A stretch of 15,657 nt of DNA from Anaerolineaceae bacterium UBA5365 (GTDB lineage Bacteria > Chloroflexota > Anaerolineae > Anaerolineales > Anaerolineaceae), in the NCBI GenBank assembly GCA_002407905.1, contig DHPL01000004.1, positions 36,001 to 51,657 on the forward strand. The letters run 5' to 3'. Of the stretch, positions 1-7,547 are shown in pieces; the stretch's first letter is position 1, and each line of letters opens with the position of its first letter. Made by a program: the position numbers and the translations under genes. The notes beneath the pieces are model-generated. The model worked only from the letters and a program-made list of their open reading frames with translations, was not told the origin of the DNA and did not search any database.

Positions 1-1412
1 TGGAAGTGATGCGAATCATCAACGAGCCTACTGCTTCTGCTTTAGCCTACGGCCTTGATAAAAAGGATAACGAGATCATCCTGGTCTTTGACCTGGGCGG
101 CGGTACTTTTGATGTATCTCTGCTGGAGGTTGGCGGCGGCGTAGTGGAAGTTAAGGCTACTGCCGGCGATACCCACCTGGGCGGCGATGACTGGGACGAA
201 GTGGTTGTCAACTGGGCAGCCGACGAGTTCAAACGCGAGCAGGGTGTTGACTTACGCAATGACCGCCAGGCTTTGCAGCGCCTGCGCGAAGCAGCTGAGA
301 AGGCTAAGATCGAACTGAGCTCCGTTCTGGAGACTGAGATCAACCTGCCGTACATCACCGCGGATGCCAATGGGCCAAAGCACTTGCTGCTCAAACTGAC
401 GCGGGCTAAATTCGAACAAATGACCGATGGCCTCTTGCAGCGCACACTAGTGCCCTTCAATGCCGTCCTCAAAGATGCCAGCCTTAGCATTGAAAAGATC
501 AATGAGGTGGTGCTGGTGGGCGGTTCCACACGCATGCCCATGGTTCAGGAGCTGGTCAAGAAACTGACCGGCGGCAAGGAACCCAACAAGAGCGTGAACC
601 CCGATGAAGTTGTTTCAATCGGCGCGGCCATTCAGGGCGGTGTTCTGAGCGGCGAGGTGAAGGATGTACTGCTTCTGGACGTGACCCCGCTTTCCCTGGG
701 TGTTGAAACCCTGGGCGGTGTGATGACCAAACTCATCGAGCGCAATACCACCATCCCGGTGAAGAAGAGCGAAACCTTCTCCACTGCCGAGGATAATCAG
801 AGCGCTGTGGATATCCATGTCTTGCAAGGCGAGCGCCCGTTGGCTACTGATAACATGACCCTGGGCCGCTTCCGCCTGGATGGGATTCCGCCGGCCCCGC
901 GCGGCATCCCGCAGGTAGAGGTTACCTTCGATATTGACGCCAATGGCATCATCAGCGTGACCGCTAAGGATAAAGCCAGCGGCAAGGAGCAGCGCGTGAC
1001 CATCACCGCTTCCACCAACCTGAACAAGAACGATGTAGAGCGTATGGTACAGGAAGCTGCTGCCCACAAGGCCGAAGACGAAAGCCGCAAGGCTGTGATC
1101 GAAGCCCGGAATCAGGCAGATGGTCTGGCTTACCAGAGCGAAAAGACGCTTAAGGATCTGGGTGATAAGGTTGAAGCCGGCTTGCGCGCGGAAGCTGAAG
1201 AAAAGATCAAAGCTCTGCATGAGACCTTGAATGGCAACGATGCCGCGGCCATGCAAAGCGCCAGCACCGCCCTGCAGGAAGTGATGCAGCGCATCGGATC
1301 CGCAGCCTACCAGGAGCCTGAACAGGCCGCTGCCCAACCCGATATGGGCCAGGCCTCCGAGGGCCAGGATGACGGCGACGTGGTTGAAGGCGAATTTCAC
1401 GAAACCAACTAA
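1..1412 (+). CDS. dnaK: Molecular chaperone DnaK (Hsp70), 3' part; 5' end lies outside the window
   Basis: This is an ATP-dependent cytosolic Hsp70 that binds unfolded segments with DnaJ and GrpE. The reading frame is already open at base 3 and begins in the conserved stretch [20 protein letters not shown], about residue 165 of a typical DnaK, so roughly 160 N-terminal residues (part of the ATPase domain) are missing. 469 residues are visible. The Hsp70 signatures [12 protein letters not shown] (near the start) and [16 protein letters not shown] (about base 505) are intact. After the linker [18 protein letters not shown] comes the substrate-binding domain, then a helical lid with an Ala/Gln-rich stretch and an acidic tail ending [11 protein letters not shown], a variant of the usual VVDAEFEE ending. 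The gene stops with TAA just before a strong terminator. No grpE or dnaJ follows, so dnaK ends its transcript here. The GTG at base 6 is an internal Val codon, not a start. Confidence 0.97.
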   Translation, partial: EVMRIINEPTASALAYGLDKKDNEIILVFDLGGGTFDVSLLEVGGGVVEVKATAGDTHLGGDDWDEVVVNWAADEFKREQGVDLRNDRQALQRLREAAEKAKIELSSVLETEINLPYITADANGPKHLLLKLTRAKFEQMTDGLLQRTLVPFNAVLKDASLSIEKINEVVLVGGSTRMPMVQELVKKLTGGKEPNKSVNPDEVVSIGAAIQGGVLSGEVKDVLLLDVTPLSLGVETLGGVMTKLIERNTTIPVKKSETFSTAEDNQSAVDIHVLQGERPLATDNMTLGRFRLDGIPPAPRGIPQVEVTFDIDANGIISVTAKDKASGKEQRVTITASTNLNKNDVERMVQEAAAHKAEDESRKAVIEARNQADGLAYQSEKTLKDLGDKVEAGLRAEAEEKIKALHETLNGNDAAAMQSASTALQEVMQRIGSAAYQEPEQAAAQPDMGQASEGQDDGDVVEGEFHETN

Positions 1413-1425
1413 TTGAGTAAAACAG

Positions 1426-1455
1426 AAACCGCCGGCTCATAAGCCGGCGGTTTTT
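1426..1455. terminator. Rho-independent terminator after dnaK
   Basis: A perfect 12-bp stem, AAACCGCCGGCT (1426-1437) pairing with AGCCGGCGGTTT (1442-1453), closes a CATA loop and runs into a T tract on the plus strand. It lies 13 nt after the dnaK stop. A convergent minus-strand gene ends at 1473, so the hairpin may also serve that transcript, although the T tract on that side is weaker (CTGTTTTA). Confidence 0.92.
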
Positions 1456-1472
1456 CTATGGAGCCAGGCTGC

Positions 1473-1820
1473 TTAATGGCAGCAGGTCCTCAGGCGCAGT
1501 GAAAGTACGCCATCCGCGTAGAGCACCTCGGAGAATTCGATCAGGTAACCCAGGAGGTACATGTCCTCGTCGTCTCCGCCGCTCGCCAGCAGTTCGTCGT
1601 AATAGTGGCTCATCTCTGGGGAGGCGGGTTTGGCCAGGTTGGTCCGCACCTGGTCAACTTCTTCCAAACTGATCAGAACCTTGCCGGCGATGTTTAAGGA
1701 ATAATAGTCATCTTCATAGCGAAGGTCCAGCTTGAAATCTTCACAGCCCTTTTGCAGGTAGAACCTGCAGAGGGTGCGGATCACATTGCTGATTTGGTCC
1801 TTCTCACGCTGGCTTATCAT
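1473..1820 (-). CDS. Small acidic hypothetical protein, translationally coupled companion of the DUF1576 gene
   Basis: A predicted 115-residue soluble protein with no signal peptide or membrane segment. I do not recognise a named domain. It has an N-terminal amphipathic stretch with the Cys-containing segment TLCRFYLQKGCEDFK, a central region (YEDDYYSLNIAGKVLISLEEVDQVR) that looks beta-rich, and an acidic C-terminal half with GDDEDMYLLGYLIEFSEV, ending RTCCH. The ATG at 1820 is chosen over the upstream in-frame extension because AGGGAG sits 4 nt before it and the upstream residues (VFQAALWQDSW) read as noise from the overlapping gene. The start lies 17 nt inside the end of the upstream DUF1576-type gene, in another frame, which implies coupled translation. 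From memory, short acidic proteins of this style sit beside DUF1576 genes in Firmicutes; this needs a search. The tight pairing suggests a cytosolic partner or regulator of the membrane protein. Confidence 0.8.
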   Translation of the reverse strand: MISQREKDQISNVIRTLCRFYLQKGCEDFKLDLRYEDDYYSLNIAGKVLISLEEVDQVRTNLAKPASPEMSHYYDELLASGGDDEDMYLLGYLIEFSEVLYADGVLSLRLRTCCH

Positions 1821-3087
1821 TTTTCTCCCTTTCAAAAAATCGCTGCGCCGCTTCCAGAAGCGGCACCAGGAATCCTGCCACAAAGCCGCCTGAAAAACCA
1901 TTGTTGTAGAGGTTTACGCCGCCGTGCAGGGGTAAAACATTTGCGACCAGCGCGGTATGCAGGTAGCCGGCCAAAACGCCGGCCAGCACACCAAAGCGCC
2001 CAGCAATAGGCGCCAAAGTAGTGCCAAACAGGGCTGTGAGCATCGCTCCGGTGGAATTGGTTTGTTCCAGGTGAAAGAGCGAAGCAAGATAGGTGCCCAT
2101 GAGGATGGGGATGCAGTTGCGCGGGTGCTTGCCAAAGGCCGCGAAACCGCAGAGAGTCAATAACGCCCCGATGACAGGACCGTTGATCGGGCCGCGCATT
2201 AATTTGACGTAGCCGAGGCTGATGAGCCCAACCAGCCCCATATTGATCAAAGCAGGGCCTGAACCCACCTGGATTACAAAATCACTGATCAGGCGGCCGC
2301 TATCCTTCCAGATTTCCGTCAAGCCGCTTAGCTTCCAGCCATTCAGAACCAGGCCGAGGCCGAGGAGTGCCAAAAACATCAAGGCTGTAAGCAGGGTGAG
2401 GATGAATTCGTGCTCCGTATCCAGGATGCTCAAGGGCAATACCTGGACATTCAGCATGCGCAAGACGGCCACAGCGACCATCCCGATGATACCCGCGGTA
2501 AAACCGACATTGTAGAGGTTGTAACCCTGATGAAAGCGCAGGAACGCGCTGGAAAGCGGCGGGACGATCATGCCTGCTGCCAGCCCAGCCAGCAAGCCAG
2601 CGGGGACCGAGAACCCGAAGGGCAAGCTGAGCCCGAAGGCAATATAACTGACCAGAGGCCCCAGCGAAGTGCCGAAAAAGGCTGGCAGGAAATAACTGTT
2701 GATCGGCAGTTTCTCCAGTTTCGCGGTAAAGAGTGCTCCGGCGATGATAGGCAGGGAATTAAACACATTGGTGCCAAAGAAGGCGAAACCCGCGGTTGTG
2801 AGCACGGCTGCCAGCAGCGCCCCGGTGATCCGAGTTTGGGTGTAGTGGATGATGACGAGCTCGATGAGGATGATCAGCGCGCTGTTTAAAAGGGTAGCGC
2901 CAATCCCGCCGATGACCAGGTAATCTGAGAGCAGCAGGGAGGGGTGCGTATTGATGCGCAGAAAGCCCTGCAGAATCTCCAGCGGCGGGTTGAAAAATAG
3001 CCCGGTCAGGATGAAGGTGATACTGATCAGCAGTAAAAAACGCTGTTTGAGCCGATGATGGCCGTCAGCTGCGGATTGAGTATTCAA
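1804..3087 (-). CDS. DUF1576-type polytopic membrane protein with two homologous halves
   Basis: A predicted 427-residue integral membrane protein with about ten or more hydrophobic segments; its function is unknown. I place it in the DUF1576 family from the remembered C-terminal pattern: GFAAFGKHPRN (about 314-324), ALFGTTLAPIAGRFG (352-366), YLHTALVANVLPLHGGVNLYNNGF (375-398). The first half carries a matching copy: GFAFFGTNVFNSLPI, FFGTSLGPLVS and GYNLYNVGF (189-196). This is an internal duplication, as in many secondary transporters, so a transport role is plausible but unproven. The frame stays open upstream to 3195, but the TTG at 3087 is preferred: GGAGG lies 6 nt upstream and the extra 36 residues are Pro/Arg-rich. 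Its 3' end overlaps the small downstream gene by 17 nt. A possible promoter is TAAAAT at 3198-3203 on the minus strand. Confidence 0.82.
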   Translation of the reverse strand: MNTQSAADGHHRLKQRFLLLISITFILTGLFFNPPLEILQGFLRINTHPSLLLSDYLVIGGIGATLLNSALIILIELVIIHYTQTRITGALLAAVLTTAGFAFFGTNVFNSLPIIAGALFTAKLEKLPINSYFLPAFFGTSLGPLVSYIAFGLSLPFGFSVPAGLLAGLAAGMIVPPLSSAFLRFHQGYNLYNVGFTAGIIGMVAVAVLRMLNVQVLPLSILDTEHEFILTLLTALMFLALLGLGLVLNGWKLSGLTEIWKDSGRLISDFVIQVGSGPALINMGLVGLISLGYVKLMRGPINGPVIGALLTLCGFAAFGKHPRNCIPILMGTYLASLFHLEQTNSTGAMLTALFGTTLAPIAGRFGVLAGVLAGYLHTALVANVLPLHGGVNLYNNGFSGGFVAGFLVPLLEAAQRFFEREKNDKPA

Positions 3088-3197
3088 TGGGCGCCTCCGG
3101 TCTTGCGGTTTGAGTTTACAAGGGTTTCCGCTGACTGCCAAAGGCAAACTGGGCAGCCGCGGGGCGGCCTGGGCAAATAGTTTTGCCGACCGCAATT

Positions 3198-3203
3198 ATT
3201 TTA
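3198..3203 (-). promoter_or_regulatory. Possible -10 box (TAAAAT) upstream of the DUF1576-type gene
   Basis: On the minus strand TAAAAT lies in an AT-rich patch between the AEC permease stop (3219) and the DUF1576-type start (3087). It matches five of six consensus positions and has an adjacent upstream TG. No convincing -35 hexamer was found, and the genes could instead be co-transcribed with the permease. Confidence 0.3.
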
Positions 3204-3218
3204 CATGCAAAAAGCAGT

Positions 3219-4163
3219 CTAGAGCTGCCCCAGGTTCAGAAAAGCGAACACGAAGAGCGTGAGCGTCAGCATGGAGAGGATTGTGGAAATAAGAATGGCA
3301 GTGGCTACAAAGTCCTCGCCTTTGCCCATTTCCCGATCGATGGCAAAGGTGTTTAGCGCGGTTGGCGTGCCAAAAATGATGAAGATGAGCAGCAGTTCCT
3401 GACTTGAGAGACCGAAGAGCATGCCGATTCCCATGCCGATCAACGGAGCGGCAATCAGTTTGACCGCCGCGGAGACCAGGGCCAGCTTCAGGTAGCTTTT
3501 TTGCACCTGCAGGTTGAATGCAACGCCAATGGAAAGCAGCGCCAATGGGGACGACATCGCGGTGATCATGCTTAGGGTGCTTTGAGCCAGCTTGGGTTGA
3601 GGGATGTTGAGGAGGTTCAGGAGTAAGCCGAGCATCAGGCCCATGTTCAGCGGGTTGGTGAGGATCGCTTTGAGGATTGACCAGGCTTGCTTCGCGGGAT
3701 TTTGCGATTTCTCTTTTCGGGGATAGATGATCGAGATCGAGATATTGAAGAGGGTCATGATCACCAGGAAGGAGATCGAGACGGTTGAAGGCAGGTCGCT
3801 GAACATCATGCGCAGGAGGGAATAACCTACATAAAAAAAGTTGCTGCGGATCGAGCTGTGCACAAAGGAGGGCACCAGATGCGGCTGCACCTGCATCAGC
3901 TTGCTGAGCAGCCACGCCACTAAGCCGGCGACGGTCAAGCCCAGAAGGAGCGAGAGAAACAGGCCCAGAGGATAGCCTTGGGAGAGGTCCGCCTTCCACA
4001 GATCCTCCACGAAAACGAGTGGCAGGATCACAAAAAAGAGGAGACGCGAGCTTTGGTGGGCAAAAGATTCGGGCAGCAGTTTGACCTGGCGCAGGATGTA
4101 ACCCAGGAGGATGATCAGGAAGAGGGGCAGAACGATTTCGAGGGTGGGGAGAATTTTGTCCAT
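3219..4163 (-). CDS. AEC-family transporter (auxin efflux carrier-like permease), copy 1
   Basis: A predicted 314-residue inner-membrane permease with about ten hydrophobic helices. The family (Mem_trans, AEC) exports or takes up organic anions such as malate or malonate; the substrate here cannot be told. Family marks seen: the N-terminal helix MDKILPTLEIVLPLFLIILL, the mid-protein stretch TNPLNMGLMLGLLLNLLNIPQP at about residues 169-190, SSPLALLSIGVAFNL after it, and FGTPTALNTFAIDREMGKG in the last quarter, followed by a final helix. It is clearly paralogous to the next upstream gene: both are 314 residues long and begin almost identically. The ATG at 4163 has no good Shine-Dalgarno, but a TATAAT box lies 26 nt upstream, implying a leader of only about 20 nt. 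The overlapping 326-codon frame is Pro/His-rich and is a shadow. Confidence 0.92.
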   Translation of the reverse strand: MDKILPTLEIVLPLFLIILLGYILRQVKLLPESFAHQSSRLLFFVILPLVFVEDLWKADLSQGYPLGLFLSLLLGLTVAGLVAWLLSKLMQVQPHLVPSFVHSSIRSNFFYVGYSLLRMMFSDLPSTVSISFLVIMTLFNISISIIYPRKEKSQNPAKQAWSILKAILTNPLNMGLMLGLLLNLLNIPQPKLAQSTLSMITAMSSPLALLSIGVAFNLQVQKSYLKLALVSAAVKLIAAPLIGMGIGMLFGLSSQELLLIFIIFGTPTALNTFAIDREMGKGEDFVATAILISTILSMLTLTLFVFAFLNLGQL

Positions 4164-4189
4164 AAATGGCTGCCAAATTTTGCCTAAGT

Positions 4190-4195
4190 ATTATA
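4190..4195 (-). promoter_or_regulatory. -10 box TATAAT of AEC permease copy 1
   Basis: A perfect TATAAT on the minus strand, ending 26 nt before the ATG at 4163. No clear -35 is seen; the expected region overlaps the inverted repeat at 4202-4219. The gap is exactly the same as for the paralogous gene upstream. Confidence 0.65.
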
Positions 4196-4201
4196 AGGCT
4201 C

Positions 4202-4219
4202 AGCGGCGCATATGCCGCT
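4202..4219. repeat. Inverted repeat AGCGGC-N6-GCCGCT near the AEC copy 1 promoter
   Basis: Perfect 6-bp arms (4202-4207 and 4214-4219) flank GCATAT. It lies just upstream of the -10 box, where a -35 or operator would be. It has no T tract and is not a terminator. A binding site for a regulator is possible, but the element is short and unproven. Confidence 0.4.
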
Positions 4220-4354
4220 TAATGGGCACATCGTCATTGGTTTGAGTGCTGGTTTACCCAGCAAACTGTTATAAAGCGGCGAATCCCTAGCCCGAGCAGC
4301 GACAGGCGCTTTGCATTGATCCTATTCTGGATCAGGCTGATTCAGTAATCCGGG

Positions 4355-5299
4355 TCACAAGAACCCAAGACTCATGAATGCAAAAATGAAGGCTGTAAGC
4401 GTAAAGAGGGAGAGCACCGTGGTGACCAGGATGCCCGTGTCCACGAGAGGCCCGCTGCCGCCCAATTCCTGGTCTACGGCCCGGGCACTGAGCGCGGTGG
4501 GGGTGCCGAAGATCACAAAGATGATCAGGGTTTCCTGGATGGGCATCTTCAGGGCGAAAGCGAGCGCCAGTCCAAGGAGCGGTGAAAGGACCAGTTTGAC
4601 GAACGACAAAACAGATGCAATCTTGAAAAAGCGTTTCTGGCCCTTGATGTCAAAAGCCAGGCCAATTGAAAGTAAGGCCAATGGTGAGGCTGTAGCGGTG
4701 ACCATGCCCAGAGTGCTGGATACCAGTTTGGGCTGGGGGACCTTGAAAAGGTTCAGGACGAAGCCTGCTGCCAGGCCGATGATCAGCGGGTTAGTGACCA
4801 CCCGCTTGAACACGCTGAATATGCGCTTATGCAGGCTCTGGGTTTTAGCGCCATGGGTGTAGACGATCGAAGCGTAGAGGTTGATCAATGTAATGGTCAC
4901 AATAAAGGAAAGCGAGACCGTAGTAGGGATACCCTTGAAGAGGCGTTGCAAGAGGGCATAGCCGATATAGCCAAAATTGCCATGGAAGGCGGATTGGATG
5001 AATGAGGGCGTCTGTTTTTCATCGAGCCGGAGCAGCCTGGCAGCCCCCCAACCCGCCGCCGCGGTGAACGTTGTCCCTAGAATCAGGATCAAGGCAAGGC
5101 TCGCCGGGTAGCCCTGGGAGAGGTCGGTATTCCAGAGGTCCTGCCCGTACAGGAGCGGCAGCAAAACATAAAAGAGCAAGCGTGAGCTGGCATCGGCATA
5201 GCTGGGCGCCAGCAGTTTGACCCGCCTGATCAGATAACCCAAGAGGATAATGAGAAAAAGCGGTAATACGATTTCGAGGGTGGGGAGCAATTTGTCCAT
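4355..5299 (-). CDS. AEC-family transporter (auxin efflux carrier-like permease), copy 2
   Basis: A predicted 314-residue polytopic permease, paralog of the adjacent downstream copy. Shared stretches include MDKLLPTLEIVLPLFLIILL at the N-terminus, DLSQGYPASLAL, VTNPLIIGLAAGFVLNLFKVPQPKL, ASPLALLSIGLAFDI and FGTPTALSARAVDQELGGSG near the C-terminus. The copies differ most in the loops and the central cytoplasmic segment, so substrate divergence is possible. The ATG at 5299 is chosen because it aligns with the start of copy 1; a TTG at 5317 would add six residues but lies almost on the predicted transcription start. TATAAT on the minus strand ends 26 nt upstream. The stop is TGA at 4355. The following 190-nt spacer contains a short TGATCC/GGATCA dyad (4317-4334) without a T tract, so no terminator between the two genes was identified. 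Confidence 0.92.
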   Translation of the reverse strand: MDKLLPTLEIVLPLFLIILLGYLIRRVKLLAPSYADASSRLLFYVLLPLLYGQDLWNTDLSQGYPASLALILILGTTFTAAAGWGAARLLRLDEKQTPSFIQSAFHGNFGYIGYALLQRLFKGIPTTVSLSFIVTITLINLYASIVYTHGAKTQSLHKRIFSVFKRVVTNPLIIGLAAGFVLNLFKVPQPKLVSSTLGMVTATASPLALLSIGLAFDIKGQKRFFKIASVLSFVKLVLSPLLGLALAFALKMPIQETLIIFVIFGTPTALSARAVDQELGGSGPLVDTGILVTTVLSLFTLTAFIFAFMSLGFL

Positions 5300-5331
5300 T
5301 GTCAGCTTTTCCGGCAAGGGGTTATATTATA
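5299..5331. promoter_or_regulatory. Overlapping divergent promoters: minus -10 (AEC copy 2) and plus -35/-10 (interrupted membrane-protein gene)
   Basis: On the minus strand TATAAT occupies 5326-5331 and ends 26 nt before the AEC copy 2 ATG. On the plus strand TTGTCA (5299-5304), 18 nt and TATATT (5323-5328) form a plausible promoter for the gene starting at 5390. The two -10 boxes share 5326-5328, so the polymerases would compete for the same DNA. Confidence 0.5.
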
Positions 5332-5389
5332 AGCGTTGCTGCCAGCACTGCTCCTGCAGCAGGGCCAAGCAAAGCAGGGAGACGCCCGG

Positions 5390-6142
5390 ATGAGCTTACC
5401 CGACCTTAAACGCCGGTTTTCCGCGCTCGTGATGCTGGCTTTACTCTGTCTGGGCCTTAGTAGCCCAGTACAAGCCAACGCTGCCGCTTTGCCCCACCTC
5501 ACGATCCTGGTCTTGCACCCACCTCAGGATCTTTAGCTCAGCCTCGCTTATACGCACGCAGGCAAAAGCGTCATCGTCCCGCTTACCCGGACGCTGCGAG
5601 GCTGTGAAGCCCGTTACGATTTCTACTATCCTTACGATGCCGATGAACATTTTCTGCAGGACGCTCAGCTGCAGATCGACTCGGCTGAAGGATCAACGCG
5701 TTTACCCTTCGACCTAAAACCGGTTCGCGGATTCTATTGGGGGCTGGTCACCCTGAATCTGGAAGACCAAAGCTTCAGTTATGGCGCCCCGCCCTGGCGC
5801 GCGCCGCTATTCATCGCCAGCCGCCTCTTCCTCACCCTGCTCCTGGAAGGCGCCCTCTTTTACGCCTTTGGATACCGCCAGCGCCGTTCCTGGCTGATCT
5901 TCCTGGCGTTGAACCTTTTTACCCAAGGCTTTCTGAACATTTATCTCAGCTTAGCCACGCCATCCGGTTACCTGATGCTCGCGTTTCTCTGCCTGGAAGG
6001 TTTGATATTCTTTATCGAGGCGATTGTGCTGATGACCGCCTTAAAGGAACAAAGCAAAGCCCGGGCCATTGCATTCGCCCTCAGCGCCAATGCCTTCAGC
6101 CTGATTCTTGGCGGCTGGATCCTGACCCGCCTGCCCATTTAA
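5390..6142 (+). pseudogene. Secreted/membrane protein gene interrupted by an in-frame TAG (codon 49)
   Basis: One continuous frame of 251 codons with a single internal stop, TAG at 5534-5536. The ATG at 5390 follows GGAG by 8 nt. The N-terminus is a clear signal peptide: basic LKRRF, hydrophobic core ALVMLALLCLGLSS, then PVQANA. The 48-residue first part ends HLTILVLHPPQDL. After the TAG the same frame runs 201 codons without a stop: an extracellular segment with LTRTLRGCEARYDFYY and FYWGLVTLNLED, then about four membrane helices, including GALFYAFGYRQRRSWLIFLA and FIEAIVLMTALKEQSKARA. Together this reads as a signal peptide, a beta-rich ectodomain and a C-terminal 4-helix bundle; I do not know a family name. 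There is no frameshift, so one substitution (for example CAG to TAG) explains it. A recent nonsense mutation, a base-call error or readthrough are all possible. The nearby use of TAG as a normal stop argues against a reassigned code. Confidence 0.72.
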
Positions 6143-6199
6143 GGCGCAGCTAGTACGCGCCTCCCTCTGCAGGGAAACCCGGCCATACCCCGACCCGGT

Positions 6200-6205
6200 T
6201 ATAAT
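6200..6205 (+). promoter_or_regulatory. -10 box TATAAT immediately before C39-like peptidase gene 1
   Basis: A perfect TATAAT ends 10 nt before the ATG at 6216. With a normal transcription start about 7 nt downstream, the leader would be only 3-5 nt. No Shine-Dalgarno and no clear -35 were seen. Confidence 0.6.
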
Positions 6206-6215
6206 GCTCAGCGCT

Positions 6216-7514
6216 ATGCCTAAGCATCCGCAATCGGTCAAGACCTCCCTTTGGCGCAAGCCCTGGCCCTACCTGGGGTTTCTTGTCCTGCTGGTTCTTG
6301 CCGCCGTGATTCTGTACAACACTCCGGGTATTCACGAGCGGGCGGTGTATCACATTGCCGTGTGGCGGGGCAAGATCTTCTACTTTTTCAATCCGCCCTC
6401 CGCGACAACCTTCGACCCGATCGGGCAGGCAACGCCTGAGTTAAGCGCGGCATTGCCGCCCACTGCCACCAGTTTGCCTACAGCGTCTCCGGTACCAAGC
6501 GCCACGCCGCTCGTCCCACCAACGCCGACCACCGTGCCTACCGCGCTGCCCCCCAGGGTGGAGTTGGGCAATATCGTTCTGCAGCCGCAGGCCTTCAACA
6601 ATTGCGGGCCGGCTACCCTCTCGATGAACCTCAGCTTCTGGGGCTGGGTGGGCTACCAATCCGATATTCAAAAGGTGATCAAGCCGCGCCTGGAGGACCT
6701 CTCGGTGACGCCGGAAGAACTGGTGGAATTCGTCAATACACAAACTCCCTACCACGCCTTGCTGCGTTACGCGGGCGATCTTGCCCTGGTAAAACGCTTT
6801 GTAGCCACCGGGATACCGGTGCTGGTTGAACGCGGTTACTACATTCCCAGCGATGGCTGGATGGGCCACTTTGGGGTGATCAATGGCTTCGACGATGAAG
6901 CTCAAACGGTGCATATCCCGGATTCATTCAGCGGGATCATCGACCTTAAGTATTCGGATCTGGAGCTCTACTGGGCGCAGTTTTTCAACACCTTCATCGT
7001 GGTTTATCCGCCGGAACGGGAGGCTGAAGTGCTCGACTTGCTGGGTGCCCAGGCCGACCAGGCCGCATCGCTGCAGCAGGCCCTTGAGCTGTCCATCCAA
7101 CGGGCCGAGAGCGAAACCGGCCGGGAGCAATATTTCGCCGTCTTCAGTCAGGGGGTGATCTTCAGCCTGCAAGGTAAATATCCCGAAGCAGCAAGCGCCT
7201 TTGATCAGGCGTTCGGCTTGTATCGTGAGCTGTACGAAGATGACCGGCCCTGGCGATTGATCTGGTACCAGGAATACCCTTACATCGCTTATTACAACAC
7301 CGGCCGTTACCAGGATGTGGTCAATCTGGCCACGGTGACCATTGACGCCACTCCCAACAAGGGCTTGCCGGAAAGCTACCTGTGGATGGGGCGCGCCCAA
7401 GTAGCCCTGGGCCAGGAAAGTACGGCCGCCTTTAACTTTAAACGCGCGCTTACCTGGCACCCTAATTGGGCTCCCGCACTTGCGGAGCTGGATAAGCTGG
7501 GTGTAGAACCCTAA
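6216..7514 (+). CDS. Membrane-anchored extracellular C39-like cysteine peptidase with C-terminal TPR domain, paralog 1
   Basis: A predicted 432-residue type II membrane protein. Domains in order: a basic N-terminus, one membrane helix (about 19-36), a juxtamembrane segment, a Pro/Thr/Ser-rich linker (about 75-115), a C39-like cysteine peptidase domain of the PF13529 style (about 120-270), and a helical TPR-like region (about 290-430). Active-site candidates are Gln125, Cys130 in FNNCGPA, His218 in GWMGHFGV and Asp236 in HIPDS. The C-terminal domain contains RPWRLIWYQ and TGRYQDV, shared with both downstream paralogs. No ABC transporter is fused or adjacent, so this is not a bacteriocin-exporting C39 protein; it more likely cleaves an unknown target outside the membrane. 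The ATG at 6216 is preferred to the one at 6204, which lies inside the -10 box. Paralog 2 starts 33 nt after the stop, so the two are likely co-transcribed. Confidence 0.88.
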   Translation: MPKHPQSVKTSLWRKPWPYLGFLVLLVLAAVILYNTPGIHERAVYHIAVWRGKIFYFFNPPSATTFDPIGQATPELSAALPPTATSLPTASPVPSATPLVPPTPTTVPTALPPRVELGNIVLQPQAFNNCGPATLSMNLSFWGWVGYQSDIQKVIKPRLEDLSVTPEELVEFVNTQTPYHALLRYAGDLALVKRFVATGIPVLVERGYYIPSDGWMGHFGVINGFDDEAQTVHIPDSFSGIIDLKYSDLELYWAQFFNTFIVVYPPEREAEVLDLLGAQADQAASLQQALELSIQRAESETGREQYFAVFSQGVIFSLQGKYPEAASAFDQAFGLYRELYEDDRPWRLIWYQEYPYIAYYNTGRYQDVVNLATVTIDATPNKGLPESYLWMGRAQVALGQESTAAFNFKRALTWHPNWAPALAELDKLGVEP

Positions 7515-7547
7515 GGAAACGTGCCGCCCCGGCAGTGTCTATTTACC

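Noticed and set aside
615..1400. Long minus-strand frame (261 codons) opposite dnaK
   Set aside because: It is antisense to a clearly real DnaK. The translation has no domain, and long antisense frames are common opposite GC-rich coding DNA.
3196..4176. 326-codon minus-strand frame overlapping AEC copy 1
   Set aside because: It lies in another frame of the same strand and is Pro/His/Arg-rich without hydrophobic segments, whereas the AEC frame has the family motifs and about ten helices.
4317..4334. TGATCC/GGATCA hairpin downstream of AEC copy 2 considered as a terminator
   Set aside because: The stem is only 6 bp and neither strand has a T tract after it.
5534..5536. Stop-codon reassignment or pyrrolysine/selenocysteine decoding at the internal TAG
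   Set aside because: TAG ends several other genes here, the protein is not of a pyrrolysine type, and TAG is not a selenocysteine codon. A point mutation or base error is simpler.
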